DNA of 64,000 nt, from positions 1 through 64,000 of the forward strand of contig JAKUQS010000015.1 in assembly GCA_022451485.1 (NCBI GenBank), read 5' to 3'. The translations under genes were made by a program, and so were the position numbers. How positions within the stretch are numbered: the first letter of the stretch is position 1; each line of letters begins with the position of its first letter. This document shows positions 38,677 through 48,467 of the stretch, piece by piece. The notes under the pieces were generated by a model that was given only the letters and a program-made list of their open reading frames with translations, was not told the DNA's origin and did no database searches. This DNA comes from Gammaproteobacteria bacterium (GTDB lineage: Bacteria; Pseudomonadota; Gammaproteobacteria; Arenicellales; UBA868).

Positions 38677-39999
38677 TCAAATAACGCATGCCGTGAGATC
38701 ATGACTGTCCGAGTCGGTGATACGGACTCGAGCCCAGTCACCCATCTGTAATGCGCCTGGGTTGGTCAATCTCACGACACCATCGATCTCTGGTGATTCA
38801 CCGGCACTGCGCCCGGTCGCCTCGGTTGCCGACACACTGTCGATCAACACCTCCACCTCGGTACCGACTCGCCGTGACAAACGTGCCGCCGAGATTTCCT
38901 CTTGCGCCTGCATGAAACGAAGCCGCCGCTCCTCGCGCACTGGCTCGGGCACCGCATCGGGTAATGCATTGGCCACCGCACCGGCGACCGGTGAATAAGC
39001 AAAACAACCCACTCGATCAAGCATGACCTCGTGAGAAAACTCGAGCAATTCTTGAAATTCTTCCTCAGTCTCTCCAGGAAACCCCACGACAAACGTGCTG
39101 CGTAATGTCAACTCGGGACACTCCTCCCGCCAGCGCTGGATACGCTTAATCGTTGCTAACTGATTAGCGGGCCGTTTCATCAGTTTCAAGATACGTGGAC
39201 TCGCATGCTGCAACGGCATATCGAGGTAGGGCAGGACTCTTCCCTCTCCCATCAGCCGGACCAAATCGTCAACGTGTGGATAAGGATAGACGTAGTGCAG
39301 GCGAACCCAAATACCCAGACTCCCCAAATGTCGAGTCAAATCTACAATATGATTACGCAACGCTCGCGTGCCCGCAAGATCTGTCCGGTGACGAAGATCT
39401 ACACCGTAGGCACTCGTATCCTGTGACACCACTAGCAGTTCCTTCACGCCGGCACTAACCAAGGCTTCGGCTTCTCGCAGCACATCGGCAATAGGCCGAG
39501 ACACCAAACGACCTCGTAGTGAAGGAATAATGCAGAAAGTGCAGCGATGGTTGCAGCCTTCCGCAATCTTGATATAGGCGTAATGACGCGGCGTCAACTT
39601 GATTCCACCGGGTGGAATAAGCGATTCAAACGGATCGTGGGCCGGCGGCAACACGCGATGGACTGCTTGCATCACGTCATCTGGAGCATGGGGGCCAGTA
39701 ACCGCGAGCAGGCGAGGAAAGCGCTGGCGAAGATCATGTGCTTTGGTGCCAAGACACCCGGTAACAATCACATTACCATTCTCGGCCAAAGCTTCTTCAA
39801 TCGCACCCAACGATTCTTCAACCGCTGGCTCGATGAAGCCGCAGGTATTGACAATGACCAGGTCGGCACCATCAAAGCTGTCGGATATATCGTAACCTTC
39901 GGCGCGAAGACGACTGAGAATTCCTTCCGAGTCGACTAATGCTTTGGGACATCCCAGACTGACAAATCCAACCCGCGGGAGCCCTCTGGCGACGTCCAT
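38677..39999 (-). CDS. rimO: ribosomal protein S12 methylthiotransferase
   Basis: This 440-aa radical-SAM enzyme adds a methylthio group to an aspartate of ribosomal protein S12. The N-terminal MTTase cysteines are C17, C53 and C82. The radical-SAM motif is CNHRCTFC (C149, C153, C156), followed by [12 protein letters not shown], a RimO hallmark. The C-terminal TRAM domain follows. The start is ATG 39999 with GGAGGT close upstream; TTG 40014, which overlaps the ppsR stop, is possible. Confidence 0.96.
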   Translation of the reverse strand: MDVARGLPRVGFVSLGCPKALVDSEGILSRLRAEGYDISDSFDGADLVIVNTCGFIEPAVEESLGAIEEALAENGNVIVTGCLGTKAHDLRQRFPRLLAVTGPHAPDDVMQAVHRVLPPAHDPFESLIPPGGIKLTPRHYAYIKIAEGCNHRCTFCIIPSLRGRLVSRPIADVLREAEALVSAGVKELLVVSQDTSAYGVDLRHRTDLAGTRALRNHIVDLTRHLGSLGIWVRLHYVYPYPHVDDLVRLMGEGRVLPYLDMPLQHASPRILKLMKRPANQLATIKRIQRWREECPELTLRSTFVVGFPGETEEEFQELLEFSHEVMLDRVGCFAYSPVAGAVANALPDAVPEPVREERRLRFMQAQEEISAARLSRRVGTEVEVLIDSVSATEATGRSAGESPEIDGVVRLTNPGALQMGDWARVRITDSDSHDLTACVI

Positions 40000-40010
40000 G
40001 GCACCTCCAG

Positions 40011-40835
40011 TCAACCCAACATCTCCCGCCGAATCCCTAGCTTGGAAATAATGGTGGTCGCAATTTCTTCAATCGAGATCGAAGTAGTATTGAAATACGG
40101 AACATTACTGTTCCGGAAAAGTGACTCGGCATTCTCGATTTCATATCGACATTGACGAAGAGATGCGTAGTCACTGTCTGCACGACGCTCAGCACGAATC
40201 TGCTGCAAACGCGTTGCATCGATGGTGAGTCCACAGACCCGTTGCCGATGGGGTTGTAAGATGTTTGGGAGTTCGTCACGCTCAAATTCGTCCTCGGTCA
40301 ACGGATAGTTCGCACAATAAAGCCCAAAATGCATCGCTAAATAGAGTGAAGTCGGTGTCTTTCCACTTCTCGAAACACCGACCAGGATTAAATCAGCCCG
40401 AGGATAATTCGCCACATTAACGCCATCATCACTGTCCATGGCGTAATGCACCGCACTGATTCTTGACGCGTAACGTGCTTTGTCGACGATCCCGTGAGCC
40501 TGACCGATACGCCAGGCAGGCGGAACACCGAGTTCCGCTTCAAGCGGCCCAACAAAGGCATCAAAAAAATCAATTACCTTGGCCTTTGCGGTCATCAATC
40601 GCGTAAGGTACTGACGATTAACGAAGGTCGCAAACACTAGAGAACGATGTCCTTCGCTGTCAGCCACCTCATCGATTTGTCTGATTGCCTTTGCCACCTT
40701 ATCATCATCATCGATGAACGGCAGGGTTATCTGGTTGAACTCGACATCAGGAAACTGGCTGAGCAAACTGTGGCTCAGTAGTTCAGCGGTGATGCCGGTT
40801 CGATCTGACACAACAAACACCGTTCTACTAGGCAC
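40011..40835 (-). CDS. ppsR: PEP synthase regulatory protein (bifunctional kinase/pyrophosphorylase)
   Basis: This 274-aa DUF299 protein switches PEP synthase off by phosphorylating its catalytic region and on again by Pi-dependent removal. The P-loop [13 protein letters not shown] is near residues 153-165. The N-terminal [15 protein letters not shown] is diagnostic. The start is GTG 40835 with AGGAG nine bases upstream. It is divergent from ppsA, its target, and 11 bp from rimO, an arrangement that matches its role. Confidence 0.95.
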   Translation of the reverse strand: MPSRTVFVVSDRTGITAELLSHSLLSQFPDVEFNQITLPFIDDDDKVAKAIRQIDEVADSEGHRSLVFATFVNRQYLTRLMTAKAKVIDFFDAFVGPLEAELGVPPAWRIGQAHGIVDKARYASRISAVHYAMDSDDGVNVANYPRADLILVGVSRSGKTPTSLYLAMHFGLYCANYPLTEDEFERDELPNILQPHRQRVCGLTIDATRLQQIRAERRADSDYASLRQCRYEIENAESLFRNSNVPYFNTTSISIEEIATTIISKLGIRREMLG

Positions 40836-40928
40836 TCCGTTATGCTCCTGTCAGTTTCGGAATCATCGTCTTAGGCGTAACCATTATTGTGCCCATTAAT
40901 GCTTAATTATCCGAGGAATAGTCATTCA

Positions 40929-43292
40929 GTGAACGAACTCGTCATCGGCCTCCATCGAGTGAGCCAACACGATATCGCCCATGTCGGTGGCAAGAATGCA
41001 TCTCTCGGGGAAATGCTTAGTCAACTCTCGAGCGCATCGATCCAAGTACCAGGTGGCTTTGCCACCACAGTTGATGCCTATCGCGCTCACCTTACACAGG
41101 ACAATCTCAAAAAGCGAATTGCATCGCGCCTGTCTGGTATTGATGTCGACAACATCAGTCAGCTGAGCAGTGCCGGAAGAGAGATTCGATCGTGGATTAT
41201 GCAACTCGACCTACCCCGAACACTCGAACAGGCCGTGCGTGACGCTTATGCAGGGCTAGGAAACAGCGACTCGCTCCCGGTTGCAGTGCGTTCCTCTGCA
41301 ACCGCTGAAGATCTGCCACAGGCCTCCTTTGCGGGTCAGCAGGAGAGCTATCTCAATATCCGGGGCATTGACAACGTACTCGAATCGATACGTAAGGTTT
41401 TTGCCTCTCTCTACAACGATCGCGCTATTGCATATCGCCATCATCAGGGCTTTGCGGAAGTTGATATCGCAATATCAGCTGGTGTCCAGCATATGGTTCG
41501 TAGTGATACCGGATCAAGCGGTGTGCTCTTTACCTTAGACACTGAATCTGGCTTCAATGATGTCGTCTTTATCACCGCTTCGTACGGATTAGGGGAATGC
41601 ATCGTTCAAGGTGCAGTGAACCCGGATGAATTCTATGTTTACAAGCCTTCCCTAACGGCCGGACAAGCCGCTATTTTGCGTCGCAACCTTGGCGAGAAAG
41701 CCATCAAGATGGTCTATGCCAATGCCGGTAACCTAGCCACAACTCAGATCGTCGATACAACAGCAGCTGAACGGGGATGTTTTTCGCTAGCTGATGAAGA
41801 CATCAGGGCATTGGCTGAGATGGCAATCACCATAGAACAACACTATGGACAACCCATGGATGTGGAGTGGGCCAAAGATGGAGAGAGCGGTGAACTTTTT
41901 ATTTTGCAGGCTCGGCCGGAAACGGTAATAAGTACCCGATCAAGCCAGGTCATTGAGCGCTATAGACTAAGAAGCAAGAACACTGTTCTCGCTACCGGCC
42001 GAAGCATCGGCAACCGTATCGGCGCTGGTGTCTGCCGCGTAGTTCACTCCGTTAAAGAACTAGGACAAGTGCAGGCTGGCGACGTGCTGGTGGCTGACAT
42101 GACCGATCCGGACTGGGAACCGGTCATGAAACGCGCCGCAGCAATCGTCACCAATCGAGGTGGGCGCACCTGCCACGCAGCAATCATCGCCCGCGAACTC
42201 GGTGTCCCAGCCGTGGTGGGCTGCGGCGATGCCACTGCACAACTGACCGACGGCTCTGATGTCACTGTATCTTGCGCTGAAGGTGACACGGGGCTTATCT
42301 ACAAGGGTCGACAAGACTTCGATGTCGAAGTGATTAACCTCGCGGAAATGCCGACCCTGCCGTTCAAGATCAGCATGAATATTGGTAACCCCGAACGGGC
42401 ATTCGCATTTCAAAATTTACCCCATGCAGGGGTAGGCCTAGCCCGCCTTGAATTCATCATCAACAACACGATCGGCGTTCATCCACGGGCAATACTCGAA
42501 TACGACACCATGCCCCAAACCCTGCAAAACGAAATCAAACGGGTAGCCGCTGGCTACCCGAACCCCATTGAGTTTTTCGTTCGCAAACTTGCAGAAGGGA
42601 TATCAACCATCACCGCGGCCTTTGCACCGCAACCTGTGATTGTCCGCCTTTCCGATTTTAAATCCAATGAATATGCCAATATGTTGGGCGGAGAAACCTT
42701 CGAGCCTCGTGAGGAAAATCCGATGCTCGGGTTTCGCGGCGCTTCTCGTTACTTGGATTCGAAGTTTCGCGCCTGCTTTGATCTCGAGTGTCGTGCACTA
42801 AAGTTTGTGCGCGACGATATGGGCCTGACCAACTTATGGGTGATGGTGCCATTTGTCCGCACTCTGGATGAAGCAGAGCAAGTCACCGCGCTATTAGCCG
42901 CTAACGGCCTGATGCGTGGAGAAAATGGGCTCAAAGTGATTATGATGTGCGAAGTCCCCTCCAATGCGATCCTCGCACCCCAGTTTCTCCAGTACTTCGA
43001 CGGTTTTTCTATCGGCTCCAATGATCTCACCCAATTGACCTTGGGCCTCGACCGAGATTCGGCCGCAATTTCCCATCTGTTTGATGAACGCGATCCCGCA
43101 GTCAAGGCCCTGCTGCTGCAGGCGATCACGGCCTGCCGAGATGAGGGGAAATATGTCGGCATCTGCGGACAGGGACCCTCGGACTATCCTGATCTGGCCC
43201 GCTGGTTGATGGAACAGGGCATCGACAGCATCTCGCTCAATCCCGATACGGTCGTCGACACCTGGCTCTTTCTAGCGGGCATCGAAGTCTGA
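40929..43292 (+). CDS. ppsA: phosphoenolpyruvate synthase
   Basis: This 787-aa enzyme makes PEP from pyruvate with ATP, feeding gluconeogenesis. The N-terminal ATP-grasp domain starts at [11 protein letters not shown]. The swivelling domain has GGRTCHAAI with the phosphorylated His416. The C-terminal PEP-binding barrel has [19 protein letters not shown]. The frame begins upstream at TTG 40887, but GTG 40929 aligns exactly with the start of Pseudomonas PpsA and has GAGGA 11 bases before it. The regulator ppsR is divergent next door. Confidence 0.96.
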   Translation: MNELVIGLHRVSQHDIAHVGGKNASLGEMLSQLSSASIQVPGGFATTVDAYRAHLTQDNLKKRIASRLSGIDVDNISQLSSAGREIRSWIMQLDLPRTLEQAVRDAYAGLGNSDSLPVAVRSSATAEDLPQASFAGQQESYLNIRGIDNVLESIRKVFASLYNDRAIAYRHHQGFAEVDIAISAGVQHMVRSDTGSSGVLFTLDTESGFNDVVFITASYGLGECIVQGAVNPDEFYVYKPSLTAGQAAILRRNLGEKAIKMVYANAGNLATTQIVDTTAAERGCFSLADEDIRALAEMAITIEQHYGQPMDVEWAKDGESGELFILQARPETVISTRSSQVIERYRLRSKNTVLATGRSIGNRIGAGVCRVVHSVKELGQVQAGDVLVADMTDPDWEPVMKRAAAIVTNRGGRTCHAAIIARELGVPAVVGCGDATAQLTDGSDVTVSCAEGDTGLIYKGRQDFDVEVINLAEMPTLPFKISMNIGNPERAFAFQNLPHAGVGLARLEFIINNTIGVHPRAILEYDTMPQTLQNEIKRVAAGYPNPIEFFVRKLAEGISTITAAFAPQPVIVRLSDFKSNEYANMLGGETFEPREENPMLGFRGASRYLDSKFRACFDLECRALKFVRDDMGLTNLWVMVPFVRTLDEAEQVTALLAANGLMRGENGLKVIMMCEVPSNAILAPQFLQYFDGFSIGSNDLTQLTLGLDRDSAAISHLFDERDPAVKALLLQAITACRDEGKYVGICGQGPSDYPDLARWLMEQGIDSISLNPDTVVDTWLFLAGIEV

Positions 43293-43332
43293 TCAGAGCA
43301 CGCTCGAAAAACTTCGCTGTTCGGGAGTGAAA

Positions 43333-43839
43333 TCAGGCTGAGTAGCGATATTCAGTGACTGACCAACAATCCTCGTGGACTGTCAGCAGTAAACACGAGG
43401 CCCCTCCTTTGGTACGAATATGCCCCGCCGCACCGGGGTTGAGTACCCACGGCTGTGATTCCATGTCAATGACACGAACATGGGTGTGGCCATAGAGAAT
43501 CGCGCGGGCACCGTGATGCCGGCGTCGAAAGAGTTCATGATATCGCCGAGTGTCATAAACACGATGGCCGTGCTCCACTGACAATACCCCCCCTGGCAAA
43601 TCGACAGACAAGCGCTCTGGCAACGCTGCCAGCAGTGCCTGATCGCCAAGCGGCCATTTTTCGGGAATATCATTGTTGCCCGTTACCGCCAGCAATTTAC
43701 CGCGTACCGGCCGCAACAGGTCAAGTACTGCTGCACAACCAATGTCACCTGCATGCACCACCAAGTCAGCCCGTTGGGCAATATCAACGATGTTGTCGGC
43801 CACCGTACCATGCGTATCAGACACCAACACCACATTCAT
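43333..43839 (-). CDS. YfcE/MJ0936-family metallophosphoesterase
   Basis: This 168-aa calcineurin-like phosphoesterase has the metal-binding series SDTHG (residues 7-11), HAGDIG (29-34), GNND (54-57) and YGHTHV (115-120). Family members cut phosphodiesters in vitro; the natural substrate is not known. It ends 40 bp from the convergent ppsA stop. Length and motif spacing are normal. Confidence 0.9.
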   Translation of the reverse strand: MNVVLVSDTHGTVADNIVDIAQRADLVVHAGDIGCAAVLDLLRPVRGKLLAVTGNNDIPEKWPLGDQALLAALPERLSVDLPGGVLSVEHGHRVYDTRRYHELFRRRHHGARAILYGHTHVRVIDMESQPWVLNPGAAGHIRTKGGASCLLLTVHEDCWSVTEYRYSA

Positions 43840-44000
43840 GATGTATCCATCCTTCGCTACGAGCGCTTTTCCAGCACCATCTAATGCGTCGCCTTAACAC
43901 CCAGCCTGTGCTCCAACCAATTTTTACAGGTACTCGGGTTTAAACCGATGGCTCTTCCAGAGGCAACTCTTTGTAAAAAAGAGGCTTCGCTGAATCCTGT

Positions 44001-45845
44001 TTAATCGACGATGTGATACACAGGCGCCGTGTCCATCGTCCACTTCCCAGATTCTGGATCGTATTGGGATAATGTGAAGCAATGCCAATCCGTGTCGTCT
44101 AGTTTTGGATGATCGGCCCGATAGTAATATCCCGGCCAGCGCGTTTCTTTTCGAAACATGGTGTGATGCGTGACACATTCTGAGGCTAAAACTCGATGCT
44201 GAAGTTCCCAGGAGCGCTGAAGTTGATGAAGGTCTTCGGCCCCGAGATAGGCAAGGTCTTCTTTGAGCATATCCAATAACTCAAGCCCACGGGTGAGCAT
44301 CGGTTCGTTGGTCGTGTAGTGAGCACTGATGCCACCCACGTATTCGTCCATAATCTTTTCAAGCCGCTGCAGGCCGTTAATCGGCAAGAGATAACTTGGG
44401 GAAACCGTTCCAGCAACGATTTCGTTACGACCAACCTCGTACGTTTCTAACGGTTGAAATACGACCTGCTTAAGATTCTCGTACTCCGACTCCCTGACTT
44501 GAGGCTGATCTTTGCCCAGATCGTTCACGTAATTGACAGCCGCCTTGGCAGCAATGCGGCCTTCCGTGAATGACCCCGAGGAGAACTTGTGAGCAGTACC
44601 GCCGATGGTATCACCGGCACCGAAAAGTCCCTCAACGGTCATCATTCGGTTGTATCCCCATTGATACCCATCAGGTGCATAGTCCTCTGGACCACTTGCC
44701 CAGGCACCAGAACAGGTAGCATGTGAACCCATGACGTATGGCTCAGACGTCGTCAGCTCAGGGTTGATTTCCTTGGGATCAATGTTCTGTGATGCCCAAA
44801 CGACTGCCTGCCCAATCGTCATACCCAAAAAATTCTCCCAACCCACTTGCTCCTTATGTGGATCCTGGAAAGCTTCCTTGGTTACCATGCGAATGGGGCC
44901 GCGGCCCGCTTTGACCTCCTCAAGAAATGCGTGGTTTCGCAAACACGTCGGCACCGGTTGCCGATCGATGTAATCCCCGACCAATTCCTTGGTGTGTTCG
45001 TACCATGTGGGCTCGTAGTCATTCCCGTAAGCGTTTTCGGTGTAGGTCTTGAGATGCAGAAAGTATGCACCGACCGGACCATAGCCATCCTTGAATCGAG
45101 TGAGAACGATTCGGTTCTCCATCTGCGTCATTTTGGCCCCAGCCAGAATGGGCAATGCGTAGGCAGAAGCACTACTCCACGGGGCATACCAGGTCCGTCC
45201 CATACCTTCACCAACCGCGCGCGGTTTGAAGATATGTGATGCACCCCCAGCGGCCACAATGACAGCCTTCGCGCGGAATACATAGAAATCACCAGTGCGG
45301 ACATTGAAACCGACAGCCCCGGCTACTCGGTTGGCTTTTGTCTTGTCCATCAACAGATGGGTTACCATGATCCGGTTATAAACTTCAGTAGCAGCCTTGC
45401 GGGCCGCTTCGGCGACAATTGGTTTGTAACTTTCGCCGTGGATCATGATCTGCCACTTTCCTTCGCGCAGATATCGCCCAGTTTCGGGGTCCTTCATGAT
45501 CGGCAAACCCCATTCCTCAAACTTATGCACGGTGGAGTCAACATGCCGCGCGATGTCATAGCCCAGATCTTCCCGCACCAGCCCCATCAGGTCATTCCGA
45601 GCATAACGGACATGGTCTTCCGGTTGGTTCTCGTCCCACTGCATGCCCATGTAGCAATTAATTGCGTATAGACCTTGGGCCACCGCGCCGCTGCGCTCGA
45701 TATTCGCCTTTTCAACCACGACAATCTTTTTGTCGCGCCCCCAGTAGCGGGATTCGTACGTGGCTCCACAGCCAGCCATACCGCCGCCGACGACTAGGAT
45801 ATCGGCATCAACAAATACTGTTTTTCTCTTCGAGAACAAAGCCAT
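44001..45845 (-). CDS. aprA: adenylylsulfate (APS) reductase alpha subunit
   Basis: This 614-aa cytoplasmic flavoprotein works with AprB on the APS/sulfite interconversion. In sulfur oxidisers it runs from sulfite and AMP to APS. The FAD motif is GGGMAGCGAT (residues 20-29). The active-site segments are RFKDGYGPVGAYF and SGSFTEGRIAAK. Gln, Tyr and Trp-rich MGSHATCSGAW and NRMMTVEGLFGAGD are typical of AprA. ATG overlaps the aprB stop (TAATG). The gene order aprM-aprB-aprA, with no qmo genes, is the pattern of sulfur-oxidising bacteria. Confidence 0.97.
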   Translation of the reverse strand: MALFSKRKTVFVDADILVVGGGMAGCGATYESRYWGRDKKIVVVEKANIERSGAVAQGLYAINCYMGMQWDENQPEDHVRYARNDLMGLVREDLGYDIARHVDSTVHKFEEWGLPIMKDPETGRYLREGKWQIMIHGESYKPIVAEAARKAATEVYNRIMVTHLLMDKTKANRVAGAVGFNVRTGDFYVFRAKAVIVAAGGASHIFKPRAVGEGMGRTWYAPWSSASAYALPILAGAKMTQMENRIVLTRFKDGYGPVGAYFLHLKTYTENAYGNDYEPTWYEHTKELVGDYIDRQPVPTCLRNHAFLEEVKAGRGPIRMVTKEAFQDPHKEQVGWENFLGMTIGQAVVWASQNIDPKEINPELTTSEPYVMGSHATCSGAWASGPEDYAPDGYQWGYNRMMTVEGLFGAGDTIGGTAHKFSSGSFTEGRIAAKAAVNYVNDLGKDQPQVRESEYENLKQVVFQPLETYEVGRNEIVAGTVSPSYLLPINGLQRLEKIMDEYVGGISAHYTTNEPMLTRGLELLDMLKEDLAYLGAEDLHQLQRSWELQHRVLASECVTHHTMFRKETRWPGYYYRADHPKLDDTDWHCFTLSQYDPESGKWTMDTAPVYHIVD

Positions 45846-46306
45846 TACACCACTCCTAGCTTAAGTTGATCTGGCACCAATGCCGGCAACTTATCGATGT
45901 TCAGTGCATCAGGCTCATGGGCCAATTCCTGGCTTTTCATCGCCTCTTGGTTAGGTACAGCATAGTCTGCAGCTGACTTTATCGATCCCCAAGGGGTCGT
46001 TCTGATAGGTGACTCGAAGTTTTTTTCACGACCATCACGGAACTTGATCTTCCAGGAAATCGTTCCCTTTTCTTCTTCTCGAAGCGTTCGAACACTATGG
46101 CCCATAGGAGCAAAGTCGGCATAACCACGAGCATCTATTGCGTTTTGAGGGCAAGCTTTAACACACGAGTAGCACTCCCAGCACATATTGGGTTCGATGT
46201 TATAGGCACGGCGGTTAGTTTTGTCGATGTGCATGATGTCGGACGGGCAGATATCAACGCAATGTCCGCAACCGTCGCAGCGCGTCATATAAACAAATGT
46301 CGGCAT
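45845..46306 (-). CDS. aprB: APS reductase beta subunit, iron-sulfur protein
   Basis: This 153-aa protein carries two [4Fe-4S] clusters that pass electrons to or from the AprA flavin. The ligands are C10/C13/C16/C20 (CDGCGHCVDIC) and C42/C45/C48/C52 (CWECYSCVKAC). A C-terminal extension wraps around AprA in known structures. It lies 43 bp after aprM, and its stop overlaps the aprA start. Length matches the family. Confidence 0.96.
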   Translation of the reverse strand: MPTFVYMTRCDGCGHCVDICPSDIMHIDKTNRRAYNIEPNMCWECYSCVKACPQNAIDARGYADFAPMGHSVRTLREEEKGTISWKIKFRDGREKNFESPIRTTPWGSIKSAADYAVPNQEAMKSQELAHEPDALNIDKLPALVPDQLKLGVV

Positions 46307-46349
46307 GATGTTCCGTTATCTCCTGTATCGCAGTCCTACGATGGGCTGG

Positions 46350-47135
46350 TTAATAATGTCGAGGCAGCCGGCGGGCACTGCCGAAAACTTCGGGTTTATC
46401 GGCGGGCGCCGGTAGGTTACTTCTTGACCCGTCTGCTTCTGCCATCCGTTTCTGAATGGCGGCTGCAGGCTTGAAAAACATATGTGAGAATTTTGACCAC
46501 GGGACGGATCCGAACAGCACTGTCGTAGCGATCACGTATAAACCAAACCACCCGTTTGTCCACACACTGCCTTTTGCTTGCGCGTAGGCCCAGATCAGAC
46601 CCAATGTCGCACTCGCGAGAAGGGAAAGAATAAACAGATCAGCGCGCACAACTCGAAAGGGTGAATTGCCCTCCGCCACAACGTCAACCCGAATAAAGAA
46701 CCAGAACCAATAACCACCAGCACAAATCAACAGACCCCCGATCCACCATAGCACCGGCAGGATAGCAGGCCCAGGGGAGTCGGGCGTTGCATAGCAGAAA
46801 ACCATGACGGCGGTTGTGATCACGTAAGCCAAGAAGCCATACATGGTCAAAAGGTGGGCAATTCTGCGTCGCGCATTGCAGAACTCACCGGACATCAGAC
46901 CCTCTACAACAACGGTTTGGACTGCTAGGGATACCGCTTCCCCACCACCGACCTGCCGCGCTCCGCTATTTTTTGCTTTGCGCCAGTTGTTGAAAAAGTA
47001 CTTAGCGCTCTTCTTATGCAAAATGTCGAAAAGTGTGCCACCGGCAACCAGAATAATCATAATCACGACATACACCTGCATGACGGTGGGTGGTACGAGT
47101 ACCGAAAGCTCGGCAAAAGGATTGCTGGTCAACAT
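46350..47135 (-). CDS. aprM: AprM, membrane protein linked to APS reductase
   Basis: This 261-aa protein has about six membrane helices. The NarI/HdrC-like membrane anchor pattern is visible, with His residues in RRRIAHLLTMYGF and KFSHMFFKP, which could bind heme. Proteins of this type precede aprBA in many sulfur oxidisers and are proposed to take electrons from AprBA to the membrane, replacing QmoABC. The ribosome site GGGGT lies seven bases before ATG. It is the first gene of the operon. Confidence 0.85.
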   Translation of the reverse strand: MLTSNPFAELSVLVPPTVMQVYVVIMIILVAGGTLFDILHKKSAKYFFNNWRKAKNSGARQVGGGEAVSLAVQTVVVEGLMSGEFCNARRRIAHLLTMYGFLAYVITTAVMVFCYATPDSPGPAILPVLWWIGGLLICAGGYWFWFFIRVDVVAEGNSPFRVVRADLFILSLLASATLGLIWAYAQAKGSVWTNGWFGLYVIATTVLFGSVPWSKFSHMFFKPAAAIQKRMAEADGSRSNLPAPADKPEVFGSARRLPRHY

Positions 47136-47567
47136 TAAATTACCCCGAAATTACGCTGTACAGCGACCGTACAGATATGGGCCACTCGCTTTGTATCAAT
47201 GAATAAATCAACTTCGTACACACAATGATGTTCCAACCCCCATTGTCCCAAATGACGAAACGCCTATCGCCCGATTGAGACGGTATTCTACGCCTCGAGA
47301 CAGCCTCTCGCGTTGCTTACTCCCGAAATGTTTGATCTGATCCATTGCGTTATGTGGGCATATTACCTCTGTGGAAATACCCTGATATTTTTCAATCTGA
47401 AGATAAATCGTCATGGTCTGATTCTAAGTTCTGACGAGCCACCGTCGTGCCGTCCCGCTTTATTCCGACCCCACTTTAAATCGTGCTTGTTAAATAAACG
47501 ACTAGAATCATATGAAGGGCAGATAAACCGTCTTTATTCGCTCGTACACTGCGCGATGGGCTGGCCC
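47136..47567. other. intergenic region upstream of aprM, with a perfect inverted repeat
   Basis: These 432 bases lie between the aprM start and the lgt stop. Two short open frames (94 and 68 codons) have no motif and no ribosome site. A perfect 6-bp inverted repeat (CTGTAC, seven-base loop, GTACAG) lies at 47156-47174, 20 bp before the aprM start on its strand. It could be a regulator site or a leader hairpin. The aprMBA promoter must lie here. Confidence 0.5.
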
Positions 47568-48365
47568 TTAATTCCCGGCCTGGCTGCCACTCGATGAGGG
47601 AATGATTCGAAAATAGAGCCACGCGCCACACACGAGCATTGGCACACACAGTAATTGCCCCATGGATAATCCGATTAGAACGTAACCCAGCTGGCTATCT
47701 GGCTCCCTGACGAATTCGATCAAAAACCGAAAAAGGGCGTAACCTATCAAGAACACACCGGATGTTCGCCCGGGTGAACGCGGCTTCGCGGAGTAAATCC
47801 AAACAATGGCAAAAAGAAGCACCCCCTCTAACGTGGCTTCGTATAACTGGGAAGGGTGGCGTGGCAATGGGCCTGCCAACGGAAAGACCATGCCCCAGGG
47901 TCCGTCGGTCACTCGGCCCCAGAGTTCCTGATTAATAAAATTGCCGATGCGTCCAGCACCAAGCCCTAAAGCACACAACGGTGCGAGAAAGTCGGCAACG
48001 GATAAAAAAGAACGCCGGCGGCGGGAAGCAAACCACCAGAGCGACACAATAACGCCCAGCAATCCACCGTGAAACGACATGCCACCAGACCACAGATAGA
48101 ATAGTTCGATCGGTCGATCAACGTAAAACGCAAAGTTGTAGAAAACCACGTAACCAAGACGACCGCCAATCACAACACCCAAGGCCGCGAAAAAAAGAAG
48201 ATCCCACACATCTTCTTTTTTCCAACCACTTAGGGGCTGTGATGCACGGTAAAGACCCAACCCTGCTCCGCCCATAAACCCAACTAGGTACATCAACCCA
48301 TACCAATGAATGGCCACTGGGCCAAGCGAAAGGGCAATTGGATCAAACTGTGGATGAATCCACAC
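47568..48365 (-). CDS. lgt: prolipoprotein diacylglyceryl transferase
   Basis: This 265-aa inner-membrane enzyme adds diacylglycerol to the lipobox Cys of prolipoproteins. Diagnostic motifs are IHWYGLMYLVGF near the N-terminus, GGMSFHGGLLG, and GAGRIGNFINQELWGR with the catalytic Arg. About seven membrane helices are visible. GTG 48365 gives the family N-terminus (WIHPQFDPIALSLGP) and has GGGA upstream. ATG 48419 would add 18 residues but would leave only 49 bp to the divergent gene. Confidence 0.94.
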   Translation of the reverse strand: MWIHPQFDPIALSLGPVAIHWYGLMYLVGFMGGAGLGLYRASQPLSGWKKEDVWDLLFFAALGVVIGGRLGYVVFYNFAFYVDRPIELFYLWSGGMSFHGGLLGVIVSLWWFASRRRRSFLSVADFLAPLCALGLGAGRIGNFINQELWGRVTDGPWGMVFPLAGPLPRHPSQLYEATLEGVLLFAIVWIYSAKPRSPGRTSGVFLIGYALFRFLIEFVREPDSQLGYVLIGLSMGQLLCVPMLVCGAWLYFRIIPSSSGSQAGN

Positions 48366-48467
48366 CGGGGATGGGTTCCCTGCGAAAAAAAGCCAGACTA
48401 GTATAGCCTTGTCCAGCATGCCGATTTCTCGTGACACACAGCCGTAAACTTCCACCAGGTATCAACG

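Noticed and set aside
47208-47597. Two short frames (68 and 94 codons) between aprM and lgt
   Set aside because: No ribosome site or known motif; one runs into the lgt gene on the opposite strand.
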